This document shows, one piece after another, positions 1 to 8,293 of a stretch of 37,777 nucleotides of DNA. The notes beneath the pieces were generated by a model. That model was given only the letters and a program-made list of their open reading frames with translations, was not told the DNA's origin and searched no databases. Source of the stretch: Thiorhodococcus sp. Its GTDB lineage: Bacteria; Pseudomonadota; Gammaproteobacteria; Chromatiales; Chromatiaceae. How positions within the stretch are numbered: position 1 is the stretch's first letter; every line of letters begins with the position of its first letter. The stretch covers positions 1-37,777 of the forward strand of contig JARIBS010000112.1 of the NCBI GenBank assembly GCA_029257385.1, in the 5' to 3' direction. Made by a program: the position numbers and the translations under genes.

Positions 1-486
1 CCCCAGAGCGCGAGCACCCAGGATCAGCTCAAGGCCATGCCTGAATACGATAAAAAGCGCTACACCGAACTCTCTGACGATGTGCGCCTTGAGCACGCTG
101 AGTTTGGCGAGTGGAATGAGCAGACCAACATCTCGGTCGATGATCTCGATGATCGCAAGGTCGTCAACGCCTCGGGCGATGAGATTGGCGAGATCGAAGA
201 GATCGTGCGCGACAATCAGGACAACTCGCTCAGCGCGGTCATCGATGTTGGCGGTTTCCTCGGCATGGGCGAGAAAGAAGTCGTCGTGCCGCTGAAGGAA
301 CTTCAGATGCACGGTGAGGACAAGCTACTGGCCCCCGCGCGCGCGAGCACCCAGGATCAGCTCAAGGCCATGCCTGAATACGATAAAAAGCGCTACACCG
401 AACTCTCTGACGATGTGCGCATTGAGCACGCCGAGTTTGGCGCATCCGCCTCGGGCGACAGCGCCTCAAAGCGCAACATGCAATAA
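1..486 (+). CDS. PRC-barrel domain protein, repeat-built, 5' end missing
   Basis: The reading frame is open to the left edge, so the true start lies outside the window; 161 codons are visible. The first in-frame ATG, at 37, falls inside a repeated peptide (AMPEYDKKRYTELSDDVR) that recurs near the C-terminus, so it is probably not the real start. Between the two copies lies an acidic PRC-barrel-like segment (roughly residues 45-110 of the visible protein) with the pattern VVNASGDEIGEIEEIV, then a valine-rich strand and a GFLGMGEKEV turn. PRC barrels are small beta folds found in photosynthetic reaction centre subunit H and in stress or RNA-processing proteins. In a phototroph a reaction-centre link is tempting, but nothing here shows it. 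No signal peptide or membrane segment is visible in this part. A rho-independent terminator follows. The family call is moderate; the function is unknown. Confidence 0.7.
   Translation, partial: PQSASTQDQLKAMPEYDKKRYTELSDDVRLEHAEFGEWNEQTNISVDDLDDRKVVNASGDEIGEIEEIVRDNQDNSLSAVIDVGGFLGMGEKEVVVPLKELQMHGEDKLLAPARASTQDQLKAMPEYDKKRYTELSDDVRIEHAEFGASASGDSASKRNMQ
8..109 (+). repeat. direct repeat copy 1 in the PRC-barrel gene
   Basis: This 102-base segment recurs at 341-442, offset by exactly 333 bases (111 codons). I count two substitutions between the copies, one changing Leu to Ile. It is in frame, so the protein is built from repeated modules; further copies may lie upstream of the window. Confidence 0.9.
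341..442 (+). repeat. direct repeat copy 2 in the PRC-barrel gene
   Basis: This is the second copy of the 102-base segment at 8-109. After it the reading frame leaves the repeat for a short Ala/Ser-rich tail and stops at 486. Confidence 0.9.
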
Positions 487-528
487 GTAACGACTCAGAA
501 CGAGCCGCAATATCCGTAAAACGGCTGA

Positions 529-575
529 GAGCGTAGCATCCTGCATGGGGCGCTACGCTCTTTTTCCTTTTTTTT
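529..575 (+). terminator. rho-independent terminator after the PRC-barrel gene
   Basis: A perfect 9-bp stem (GAGCGTAGC at 529-537 with GCTACGCTC at 552-560) closes a 14-base loop. It is followed at once by TTTTTCC and a second long T run to 575. This is a textbook intrinsic terminator 43 bases after the stop codon. Confidence 0.9.
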
Positions 576-619
576 CAGAGACATCCTTGGTGTTTCTCAC
601 TTGATGCAAGCGACCGCGC

Positions 620-1684
620 ATGTCTGAACCGAGCGACGATCACTCGACGCACCGCGAGCAAGGTCTCGTGCGCGTCGTTGTTGTCTTTACCGTGTTGGTC
701 TTGATTGCACTGTTGGTCTGGCGTATCTCCGATGCGCTCTTGATCTTGTTTGCCGCAGCGCTCATGGCGCTTTTTCTAGACGGATTGGCCAGGCTGATCA
801 ATCGCGTGATCCCGATCGGCCACCTGGCCTCTCTGATTCTGGGGCTGGTGCTGATCATCGCCGGATTCTCCGGCGTCTTTCTGCTGGGAGGATCGCAGAT
901 CACACAACAGTTCGCGGAGCTTTCAGTGCGATTGTCGGAAGGCATCGAATGGGCTGAGGATTGGCTGTCGAGCTACTCTTGGGGGCGCTCGGCACTCATC
1001 AAGCCGCCCGAGACCTCTGAGCTGTTGTCTGGAACCGGCGATATTCTCGGCCAAGTCGGCGGTGCGCTCTTTTCTACTGTCGGCGCCTTCATCAAGTTAC
1101 CGATCATTTTCATCGTAGGACTGTACCTGGCAATCAGCCCGGTCGCCTACCTGCACGGACTGGTACTGCTCATCCCGCCCGCCAAACGGCTACGGGGCAA
1201 ACAGGTTCTACGCACGATCGGGAATGCGCTGCGCTGGTGGCTGGTCGGGCAACTCGCCTCCATGAGCGCCGTGGGTGTCTTGACCGGAATCGGTCTGTGG
1301 ATCGTCGGCATGCCGATGGCGCTGGTGCTTGGACTGATCACCGGACTGTTGTCGTTCATCCCGATGCTCGGGCCGATTCTCGCCGCGATCCCGGCGCTGC
1401 TGATTGCGCTCACCGAGGGACCGCGCCAGGCGCTTTACGTCGGATTCGTCTATATTTTCGCGCAGGTGCTCGAAGGCAATCTCATCACGCCGCTTATCCA
1501 GAAGCGGACCGTGACCCTCCTGCCCGCAGTGCTGATTTTGGCGCAACTGTTGATGGGTGTCTTGTTTGGCTTCGCTGGCGTCGTTCTCGCGACCCCCTTA
1601 GTGGTGGTGGCGATCGTGCTGATTCAGATGCTCTACATTCAGGACTTTCTCGGCTCTCGGGTGAAGGTGTTAGGTCAACACTAG
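620..1684 (+). CDS. AI-2E / PerM-family membrane transporter
   Basis: The 354-residue polytopic inner-membrane protein has about eight hydrophobic segments, arranged as the AI-2E transporter family has them (YdiK, PerM, TqsA). A pair of helices lies near residues 18-60, one near 70-95, a soluble stretch at about 95-150, then the conserved C-terminal set. The motif GLLSFIPMLGPILAAIPA, followed by EGNLITPLIQKR, is characteristic of the family. Members export small molecules or act as ion antiporters; the substrate cannot be read from sequence, and the name 'AI-2 exporter' should not be taken literally. The gene stands alone after a terminator. No strong ribosome binding site precedes the ATG. 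The family call is firm and the substrate unknown. Confidence 0.88.
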   Translation: MSEPSDDHSTHREQGLVRVVVVFTVLVLIALLVWRISDALLILFAAALMALFLDGLARLINRVIPIGHLASLILGLVLIIAGFSGVFLLGGSQITQQFAELSVRLSEGIEWAEDWLSSYSWGRSALIKPPETSELLSGTGDILGQVGGALFSTVGAFIKLPIIFIVGLYLAISPVAYLHGLVLLIPPAKRLRGKQVLRTIGNALRWWLVGQLASMSAVGVLTGIGLWIVGMPMALVLGLITGLLSFIPMLGPILAAIPALLIALTEGPRQALYVGFVYIFAQVLEGNLITPLIQKRTVTLLPAVLILAQLLMGVLFGFAGVVLATPLVVVAIVLIQMLYIQDFLGSRVKVLGQH

Positions 1685-1728
1685 CAGCGTGTGCTATGGA
1701 TGTTGGAGGCTGGTGGATTTAACCCAGA

Positions 1729-1767
1729 AAACGCTCTTTGAGACGGTGCTATTGCACCAGAGCGTTT
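1729..1767 (+). terminator. stem-loop, possible terminator without a T run
   Basis: AAACGCTCT (1729-1737) pairs with AGAGCGTTT (1759-1767), and an inner stem GGTGC/GCACC (1745-1749, 1754-1758) closes a four-base loop. It lies 45 bases after the transporter stop. No T tract follows on either strand, so it may stabilise or process RNA rather than terminate. Confidence 0.4.
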
Positions 1768-1931
1768 AAGTGTCCGCTGCATGAATTAGTAAATTTTTAT
1801 TAATATCAATATTTTGAGTGATTTTTTTAGATTGGTGCGCTGATTGCTTGTATAGGTCGGGCCTGTGAGAGTGCAGATCCGCACACAGCAGATGACATAC
1901 ACTTTTAGAACCGAACAGGGAGCAGACGCCC

Positions 1932-2339
1932 ATGCCTATCTCAAAACCCACGAAACAGAAATTTACGATTGGCCTCGTCCTTGCCGCCATTCTCGCGATC
2001 TTCATACTGTGGCTCTTCTGGGGTCCGGATTCTTGGGATGTAAATATCACCGGTGTCACCGGCGATGGCCGTGGTATCCAGTACCGTATCGATACGGTTT
2101 ACGCAGGCACGTCAGATACGCTGATCTTTCGCAACGCGGACGCTGCATTCATGCCACCGTACTTCAAGTTCGACTCAGCCGACGTTCAGGCGATCGCCAA
2201 CCGGATCGCTCGTACATGCCCCGGGGTTCCCGTGACGGTAAATGGCTACGGCATGCGCATCGCAATGTTCAACATGTTCCCGAACATCACTTCGATCGAC
2301 GCACCCCAGAGATGCCTTGATGCGCCTATTGATAACTAG
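1932..2339 (+). CDS. DUF1523-like membrane-anchored protein
   Basis: This 135-residue protein begins with a short basic segment and one strong membrane helix (about residues 11-31, ending LWLFWG). A single soluble domain follows, probably periplasmic. The stretch from YRIDTVYAG through PPYFKFDSADVQA to a closing MFPNITSI resembles the DUF1523 family, which I know as anchored proteins of unknown function. Two cysteines (in RTCPG and QRCLD) could form a disulfide in the periplasm. A ribosome binding site (CAGGGAG, 1916-1922) sits about nine bases before the ATG. The region just upstream (about 1785-1860) is markedly AT-rich and probably holds the promoter, although I could not fix -35 and -10 boxes. 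The family match is from memory of motifs. Confidence 0.65.
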   Translation: MPISKPTKQKFTIGLVLAAILAIFILWLFWGPDSWDVNITGVTGDGRGIQYRIDTVYAGTSDTLIFRNADAAFMPPYFKFDSADVQAIANRIARTCPGVPVTVNGYGMRIAMFNMFPNITSIDAPQRCLDAPIDN

Positions 2340-2445
2340 TCTCGCAGTGGTCGGCACCCAATAAGACGGCCCGTTCCTATCAGCCAGCATAACGTGTGCG
2401 CAAGGACGCGCATGCGCGATTTGACCGACTGAGTGAGTTCAGCTT

Positions 2446-2940
2446 ATGACGACCATCTATCTAAAAGCGCGTCAGGGCGCGATCATCTCGCAGATTATCG
2501 ATGAGTTGCTGCTCGATGGTATCGCGCTCGATCAGATGCGCGTTCATGCCGCGCACAAGCTGCACAAGGGGGAGTTTGCGGTGGCCTGCGTGCGCCATCG
2601 CAGTCTAGCGCGGGCGCTGGGCGAAGGTGCTGCCATGGGCGCGCTGTTTGCTACCCCGGTGGTTGTCGCTGCGCTGTTGGCCGGTGCGGCGATGCTTGCC
2701 TTGCCGGTAATCCTGCTCGGGGCGGGCATCGGTGGCATCTTCGCTGCTCTGCATGCGCGGCTTCTCGATAAAGAGATTGCGCCACAAGCCAATGCATTGG
2801 ACCGTGGCGCGCTGTTACTCGCCATTGAGGTCGCACATGCCAACGTCGGCGCGATCCAGGACCGGATCAAGGAGCGCCATCCAGAAGTTATCGTGCTGGG
2901 AGCCGATCCGGCCGGGACTCCGCCGTTTCCTTCCGCGTGA
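2446..2940 (+). CDS. unrecognised protein with a hydrophobic central hairpin
   Basis: The gene encodes 164 residues that I cannot assign firmly. The first 50 residues form a soluble alpha/beta segment (TIYLKARQGAIISQIIDELL). A Gly/Ala-rich hydrophobic region follows (about 60-105, with LFATPVVVAALLAGAAMLAL and GAGIGGIFAAL) that could form two short membrane helices or a glycine-zipper hairpin. The C-terminal third returns to a soluble fold (ALLLAIEVAHANVGAIQDRI). This soluble-hydrophobic-soluble pattern recalls small stress-related proteins of the DUF1269/YflT type, but that is only resemblance. It ends 8 bases before the stop of the convergent universal stress gene. Confidence 0.6.
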   Translation: MTTIYLKARQGAIISQIIDELLLDGIALDQMRVHAAHKLHKGEFAVACVRHRSLARALGEGAAMGALFATPVVVAALLAGAAMLALPVILLGAGIGGIFAALHARLLDKEIAPQANALDRGALLLAIEVAHANVGAIQDRIKERHPEVIVLGADPAGTPPFPSA

Positions 2941-2948
2941 ACTGATTC

Positions 2949-3929
2949 CTATTCCGTGAGCTTGATCGGCGAAACGAACCCAGCAGGTTTGACGGCCAGC
3001 ACGGAACAGGTCAACTGCTGAAGAATGGTCTCGGCGGTATTGCCGATCAGCAATCCAGCAATCCCGGTTCGAGCAACAGTCCCCATTACGACCAAATCCG
3101 CCTGTAACCACTTTGCGGTTTCAGGTATTGCCGTGGATGGGATTCCTCGGCGCAAATGAAATTGCGGTGCAAGGTAGTCGTATGCCTCCGCGCCAAGATG
3201 GCGATGCAGGGCTTTATGGAACGTATTCATGGCGCTTTTGTGGCGCAATTGTAGCCCTGAGGTGTAATGCATGACGGCCGCATTGGGATTCTTGCTCCAT
3301 GCGCGAATCGTTATTTCGCCTGGAGCATCCCAGACATGCAATATATTGAGTTCCGAGAAATCCGATAGCGCAAGCGAACAGGACAGCTCGAGGATTTTCC
3401 GATTGAGATTCTGCTCGTCGGTATTTTCCTGGTCCGCGGGAAAATCAATATCGAAATCAACGGCTGCCAGGATGCTTTTGTAGTTTGATTTCTCATTGGC
3501 ATTGGCCATCAATACCGGGCAAGGACAGGCGCGTAACAACTGCATGTCATCGCTGCCGAAAATCTGCTCGATGAAGCTCGGGTTTTCAACGGATTTAATC
3601 AGTAAATCATACTGTTCACGCAAAATCTTACGAATGATTTCTAAAAAGCTGACACCTATCAGTACCTGGTGCTGGATGTCGAGCTCTCCCTGGTAGGACT
3701 TCGTCAGGGATTGCAGCGTGCGTAAACGCCCTTCCATCAGCTCGGTTTGCAAATTACGCGAGACGCCTGGCCGGTTTGGTAGCCGGATTCCAGCGGCAAT
3801 GCGCGGCATCACGTCAATGATGCTCAGTTGCGACTGATTATTTTCCGCTAATGAAACCGCACGCTCCAGCGTGTTTCGATTTGGATGTTCCGCCGAAATA
3901 ACGCACAGAATTTTTTTGAAATGTTGCAT
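2949..3929 (-). CDS. tandem universal stress protein, UspE-like
   Basis: The cytoplasmic protein has 326 residues with two Usp domains (about 1-150 and 165-315). The second carries the ATP-binding signature MGTVARTGIAGLLIGNTAE, close to the G-2x-G-9x-G(S/T) pattern; the first is degenerate, as in UspE. UspE-type proteins help survival under stress and respond to energy state. The frame stays open upstream into the antiporter gene, but the ATG at 3929 gives the expected N-terminus (MQHFKKILCVIS) and has GAGAG before it. It lies 64 bases downstream of the kefB-like gene on the same strand and may be co-transcribed. Base composition is odd: three 60-base lines counted (from 3361, 3541 and 3601) give about 53, 47 and 33% GC, against clearly higher values in neighbours. 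Confidence 0.85.
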   Translation of the reverse strand: MQHFKKILCVISAEHPNRNTLERAVSLAENNQSQLSIIDVMPRIAAGIRLPNRPGVSRNLQTELMEGRLRTLQSLTKSYQGELDIQHQVLIGVSFLEIIRKILREQYDLLIKSVENPSFIEQIFGSDDMQLLRACPCPVLMANANEKSNYKSILAAVDFDIDFPADQENTDEQNLNRKILELSCSLALSDFSELNILHVWDAPGEITIRAWSKNPNAAVMHYTSGLQLRHKSAMNTFHKALHRHLGAEAYDYLAPQFHLRRGIPSTAIPETAKWLQADLVVMGTVARTGIAGLLIGNTAETILQQLTCSVLAVKPAGFVSPIKLTE

Positions 3930-3993
3930 ATTCGCTCTCGATCTTGATGATCCACGCCCATCGAAGCGGGTATGCCGCGCAGTGCGCCTCGCA

Positions 3994-5700
3994 CTATTTA
4001 TTCTGCTCGGCCTCGGCGACAGGCTGGTAATCCCAATCGCGGAACTCCTGAATGACGAGATCGACATCCGCATCAGGCACCTGAAGTATTTTGAGCGCGG
4101 CTGCGCCAAGCCGCAGGCTCGCCTCAATGGTTTCAGGGTAGGCGTGAACCGCCCCCGCCTGAATCAGGCTGGAACTGGCGGCAAGGTCCTTGGCCCGCGC
4201 GATGACTGCAACCTGCGGACAGATTCTGTTGAGTGCAGCGATCATGCGCAAGGCCGTATCCGTCTGATCGATCGTCACCACGACCAGTGACGCTCGCGCG
4301 ACACCGATCGCCTCCAGCATCCCTGGATCGGTGATGTCGCCATAGACGACTGGATAACCATCCGCCAGACCCTGCGCCACGCGCTCGGGATTGATGTCAA
4401 AGGCGGTAAAGGGAACTCCACTCGACTTTAGCAAGACCGCAACGGTATGCCCGACACGTCCATAACCGGCAATCAGAACTTGGCGTTGCTGATCGTCTAA
4501 GGGTGCAGGCGCAACAGTCGTGTCACTGTCACTGCGTGCGGCACGCGAAAGGTGTGCCGAAATGACGCCATTGAAACGAATGAGCACGGCCCCGGCGATC
4601 ATCGAGAACAGCACCGACGTCATCGCAATCTGACCGAGCTGCATGTCGATGACATTGGAGTCGATCGCAATGGCTGCGAGCGCAAGACCAAATTCCCCGC
4701 CCACCGCCAGAAGCAGGCCCGTGCGCAAAGCAACGCGCGCATCGATCTGACTCCGGCGTAATAAAATGTTTACAATCAGTATCTTACTCGCGAGTATCAA
4801 CAATGCGCCGAGGACGGTCCAATGCCATATCGGTGGCAGCGTCATGGGATCGAACCGCATACCGATACCGACGAAGAACAAGCCTAGCAGGACATCGCGA
4901 AACGGCTGGATACTCGACTCGACCTGGTGGCGAAATTCTGTTTCGCCCAACATCATTCCGGCGAGAAAAGCGCCGAATGCCAAGGAGAGTCCGAGCTGGT
5001 TGGTCACCCAGGCAGACAGCAGGGCGATCAACAGCACCGTGAGCGTAAACACCTCCGCAGAGCGTCGTTTGGTCACGATCTGAAACAGCGGACGCAGCAA
5101 CCAGCGCCCGGCGAAAAAGACGACAGCAATCGCCAGCGCCGCTTTAACGAGCGCCCAGCCGAGCGCGGTGGCCAGCACACTGGCACCGACGGCCATGCCG
5201 AGCACCGGGATGATCACCAAAAAGGGAACAGCCGTGACGTCCTGAAACACCGACATCGCCAGACCAAAGCGGCCGTGATGAGTGTTCGCCTCGCCCTGCT
5301 CATTTAATTGACTGCCGATGATGCTCGTCGATGACTGGGCAAACACAGCCCCGAATACGAACGCCGCAGCCGGTGCGAGTCCGGCAAGCCAGAGTACCAG
5401 GCCGACGGCTGCGGTCGTAAAAAAGACTTGTCCGGTACCAAACCCCAGCACTTGATGGCGTAACGCTTGCAACTGGGGTAGAGAGAAATTGAGCCCGATG
5501 GTAAACAGCAAGAAAACCACGCCGAATTCGCCCAGTGTGCGAAATTCCGGCGCATAGACAGACGGCCCGATCGTATAAGGTCCGAGAATAATGCCGACTA
5601 ACAAATAACCGAGACTGGTTGGGATATGCAGACGCTGAAAAACGACGACGACAGCGACGCCAACGCCAAGTAATAAGAGGATTTGTGCGAGATTTTCCAT
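3994..5700 (-). CDS. KefB/KefC-type monovalent cation:proton antiporter (CPA2)
   Basis: The 568-residue inner-membrane protein has two parts. Residues 1-385 form a 12- to 13-helix Na+/H+ exchanger domain with typical CPA2 motifs: LGYLLVGIILGP, the QSSTSIIG segment and the FQDVTAVPFL helix with its transport Asp. Residues about 405-540 form an RCK/TrkA-N regulatory domain with the Rossmann motif IAGYGRVGHTVAVLL, then DINPERVAQGL and VYGDITDP for nucleotide binding. In KefB/KefC this module gates potassium efflux in response to glutathione adducts and NADH; YbaL-type proteins share the layout. Length fits the family (about 560-620). The ion and ligand cannot be named from sequence, so no symbol is given. 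The Usp gene follows 64 bases downstream, linking it to stress physiology. Confidence 0.88.
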   Translation of the reverse strand: MENLAQILLLLGVGVAVVVVFQRLHIPTSLGYLLVGIILGPYTIGPSVYAPEFRTLGEFGVVFLLFTIGLNFSLPQLQALRHQVLGFGTGQVFFTTAAVGLVLWLAGLAPAAAFVFGAVFAQSSTSIIGSQLNEQGEANTHHGRFGLAMSVFQDVTAVPFLVIIPVLGMAVGASVLATALGWALVKAALAIAVVFFAGRWLLRPLFQIVTKRRSAEVFTLTVLLIALLSAWVTNQLGLSLAFGAFLAGMMLGETEFRHQVESSIQPFRDVLLGLFFVGIGMRFDPMTLPPIWHWTVLGALLILASKILIVNILLRRSQIDARVALRTGLLLAVGGEFGLALAAIAIDSNVIDMQLGQIAMTSVLFSMIAGAVLIRFNGVISAHLSRAARSDSDTTVAPAPLDDQQRQVLIAGYGRVGHTVAVLLKSSGVPFTAFDINPERVAQGLADGYPVVYGDITDPGMLEAIGVARASLVVVTIDQTDTALRMIAALNRICPQVAVIARAKDLAASSSLIQAGAVHAYPETIEASLRLGAAALKILQVPDADVDLVIQEFRDWDYQPVAEAEQNK

Positions 5701-5764
5701 AACGTCTCGTATCTTACCGTATCGCGTACTGAACTGGGTTGCGGGCGCGGCTGTCTCGACCAGC

Positions 5765-7096
5765 TCAAAGGCCGTGATCGATCAGAAATAAGGCCGCGGC
5801 GGCCTCCGGCGCAGAAGGAAAATACAGATGGAGATAGCTCGCCCGCAGCGACCCGTGGCGATAAAATACCTCACCGGATTGGCCATCGCGCTGACGGTGA
5901 GCATAGGCATGGGGCGAGAGTGGGGTCTCCATGGTCGAGTGATGGAAGCTGTGTCCGCGCAATCGTCCTTTCGGTGTGGCAAGCGACTGCATGCCCAGCC
6001 CGGCCAGGCGCTGTTGCATCCGGCCCTGTCCCGGCAGTAGAGCGGCCATTTTAGCCTCGACCCCGGACTTGTCCGTGAGGCACTCGAGCAGATAGAGCAT
6101 CCCGCCGCACTCGGCATAGAGCGGGCGATGCGCGGCGACATGCGCTCTCAGCGCCCGCTGTATCCCAGTGTTGGCGGCCAGTGTCTGGAGATGGAGTTCC
6201 GGATAACCGCCGGGCAGATAAACGGCATCGGCGCTGATATCGGTATCGACGAGCGGGGAGAAGAAGCTCAACTCGGCGCCCATTGCTTGAAGCAGACGCA
6301 GATTATCGGCATAGATAAACGAGAAAGCGGCATCGCGGGCGACTGCGATGTGCTGTCCGGCAAGCAACGGTGGCAGGAGTGTCTGTTCGAGCGCGGGAGA
6401 GAAGGCGACGGGCGCGGGCAGGTCCGCCAGCGCGGTATCGCCAATCAGATCCGCCGCAGCATCGAGTCGCTGTTCCAGATCGGCGATCTCTTCAGCCTGA
6501 ACCAATCCCAGATGACGGCTCGGCAGGGCCGCCCCGGCAAGACGCGGGATGGCACCCAAATAAGGCACCGAGTCGGCAATGCCGGACTGGATCATCTCAG
6601 CATGCCGTGCGCTGGCCACCTGATTGGCGATCACGCCAGCGAAACGCAGTGCCGGGCGGTAGGTCGCCAGCCCCAGCGCGAGTGCGCCGAAGGTCTGGCC
6701 CATGCCGCGTGCATCAATCAGTGCAGCCACCGGGATGGCGAACGTCTCGGCCAGATCGGCACCAGAGGGCGTGCCATCGAACAGCCCCATCGCGCCCTCG
6801 ATCAGAATCAGATCGGCCTCGGCGGCTGCGGCGTAAAGCTTGCGCCGACAATCTGCCTCGCCGACCATCCACAGATCGAGCGGCGCGACCTCGGCCCCGC
6901 TGGCGCGGCTGAGGATCATCGGGTCGAGAAAATCCGGCCCGGTCTTGAACACCCGCACCCGCCTGCCGAGTCGCCGGTGATAACGCGCCAGCGCGGCGAC
7001 CAGGGTGGTCTTGCCCTGTCCGGAGGAGCAGGCGGTCAGGAAAAGCGCTGGGCACTGGCGTGGTGATTGGATGGGGTCGAGTCTGCTTTCGAACAT
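5765..7096 (-). CDS. cobB: cobyrinate / hydrogenobyrinate a,c-diamide synthase
   Basis: The 443-residue enzyme amidates side chains a and c of the corrin ring using glutamine and ATP. The N-terminal half is a P-loop synthetase domain (SSGQGKTT at residues 24-31, VFKTGPDFLDP at 49-59, EGAMGLFDG at 100-108). The C-terminal half is a class I glutamine amidotransferase with LPGGYPELH (294-302) and the nucleophile Cys330 in YAECGGMLYL. Length matches CobB/CbiA (about 435-460). Whether the substrate is cobalt-free (CobB) or cobalt-bearing (CbiA) cannot be read from the protein; I use cobB because cobE and cobF in the window belong to the late-cobalt-insertion route. The divergent cobE starts within about 30 bases, leaving almost no shared promoter space. 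Confidence 0.93.
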   Translation of the reverse strand: MFESRLDPIQSPRQCPALFLTACSSGQGKTTLVAALARYHRRLGRRVRVFKTGPDFLDPMILSRASGAEVAPLDLWMVGEADCRRKLYAAAAEADLILIEGAMGLFDGTPSGADLAETFAIPVAALIDARGMGQTFGALALGLATYRPALRFAGVIANQVASARHAEMIQSGIADSVPYLGAIPRLAGAALPSRHLGLVQAEEIADLEQRLDAAADLIGDTALADLPAPVAFSPALEQTLLPPLLAGQHIAVARDAAFSFIYADNLRLLQAMGAELSFFSPLVDTDISADAVYLPGGYPELHLQTLAANTGIQRALRAHVAAHRPLYAECGGMLYLLECLTDKSGVEAKMAALLPGQGRMQQRLAGLGMQSLATPKGRLRGHSFHHSTMETPLSPHAYAHRQRDGQSGEVFYRHGSLRASYLHLYFPSAPEAAAALFLIDHGL

Positions 7097-7124
7097 GGGC
7101 GTTATCGTCTAAGTGAATAATTCA

Positions 7125-7538
7125 ATGCACGTCGCCATCGGGATCGGCTGTCGGCGCGGGGTTTCGCTGGCGACGCTGGAAGAGGCCGTTGATACGAGCG
7201 TGCGGCCACTCGGCCCAATCCAAGTGCGTTGTCTCGCCAGTCATGCGCGTAAGGCCAACGAGCCCGGTTTGATTGCGTTCGCCAAGGCTAGAGACTGGCC
7301 GCTTGCATTCTATTCTGCCGAGGCGCTGGCGGCGGTTTCGGTCCCCAACCCATCCGTAGGTGTCGCCGCCGAAATGGGCACGGCGAGCGTTGCCGAAGCA
7401 GCCGCGCTGCTCGCCGCTGGCGCGACCGAGTTACTGGTCGAAAAACAGCGCTATGGCGGCGTGACAGTGGCTGTCGCACGCTGGCCGGCCTCTGGGGTGA
7501 CCGAGGCCGACGGCTCACACGACCACGGCAAGATATAG
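7125..7538 (+). CDS. cobE: CobE / CbiG C-terminal domain protein
   Basis: The 137-residue protein corresponds to the C-terminal domain of CbiG, which stands alone as CobE in the aerobic-type B12 route. It shows the family opening (VAIGIGCRRGVSL), a central GLIAFAKARDWPL with FYSAEALAAV, a PNPSVGVAAE segment and the closing LLVEKQRYGGVTVAVA. CobE is needed for corrin synthesis in bacteria that use it, though its chemical step is less clear than that of its neighbours. A TAA at 7110 limits the start to GTG 7113 or ATG 7125; I prefer the ATG, which matches the usual N-terminus. It diverges from cobB, and its last 88 bases overlap the convergent btuD gene. Functional assignment is good, the exact start less so. 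Confidence 0.85.
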   Translation: MHVAIGIGCRRGVSLATLEEAVDTSVRPLGPIQVRCLASHARKANEPGLIAFAKARDWPLAFYSAEALAAVSVPNPSVGVAAEMGTASVAEAAALLAAGATELLVEKQRYGGVTVAVARWPASGVTEADGSHDHGKI

Positions 7539-8293
7539 CCTTGCTCCTGATACTCGCCCATCACCGCGCGGATGCCATAGACCTCGCGCAGATTATCGCT
7601 GCTCAGCACTTCGCTCGCCGAGCCGATGGCAAACCGTGCACCTTGATGCAACAGCAGCAGACGGTCGCAGAAACGGCTCGCCAGGGTCAGGTCATGGAGC
7701 ACCAGCACGACGCTGACGCCACGGCGACACTGCTCGCGCAATAACGCCATCACCTGGAGCTGGTGCCGGGGGTCCAATGCTGCGAACGGCTCATCGGCCA
7801 GGATCAGCGGCGCCTCGACCGCAAGCGCTCGCGCCAGCCGTGCCCGTGCGCGCTCGCCTCCCGACAGCTCAGTGAACCTGCGCTCGCGCAGCGACCAGGC
7901 ATCGGTGGCCCGTAGTGCGGACTCGACCGCGTCACGATCCGCTGTGCTTGGTCTCCCACCACCGCGCCACCAGCTTCCGCGATAGGGATGGCGACCGAGA
8001 CCGACCAGATCTCGGACCGAGATTGGCCACTGTATCGGATCATCCTGACTGAGATAAGCCAACCGCTGGGCGCGTTCGCGACCCGGTAGCGTATCGATTG
8101 CCATCCCTTGTAACCGCATCTGACCTTGATAGCGCAGGAGCTGGGCAATCGCCTTGACCACGGTGCTCTTGCCCGCGCCGTTCGGACCGATCAGCCCGAG
8201 CAGCTCGCCCGCGCCGAGCTGAAAAGACAGATCGCGTACCAGCGCCTTATCGCCGATACGGACCCCAAGTCCGTCGATCTCAAGCAGGCTCAC
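7451..8293 (-). CDS. btuD: ABC transporter ATPase, cobalamin/iron-complex type
   Basis: The 280-residue cytoplasmic ATPase energises the uptake system encoded just upstream. It has Walker A (GPNGAGKST, from residue 36), a Q-loop near LAYLSQDD, the ABC signature LSGGERARARLARAL (from 143), Walker B LILADEP and the switch His in LVLHDLTLA. The frame is open for another 137 codons upstream, but those overlap btuC. The true start is the GTG at 8293, whose TGA overlap with the btuC stop (GTGA) and nearby GGAGAG support it. The last 20 or so residues extend past the usual family end and run into the convergent cobE gene. The symbol rests on B12 context; FecE or HmuV-like function cannot be excluded from the ATPase alone. 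Confidence 0.85.
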   Translation of the reverse strand: MSLLEIDGLGVRIGDKALVRDLSFQLGAGELLGLIGPNGAGKSTVVKAIAQLLRYQGQMRLQGMAIDTLPGRERAQRLAYLSQDDPIQWPISVRDLVGLGRHPYRGSWWRGGGRPSTADRDAVESALRATDAWSLRERRFTELSGGERARARLARALAVEAPLILADEPFAALDPRHQLQVMALLREQCRRGVSVVLVLHDLTLASRFCDRLLLLHQGARFAIGSASEVLSSDNLREVYGIRAVMGEYQEQGYILPWSCEPSASVTPEAGQRATATVTPP

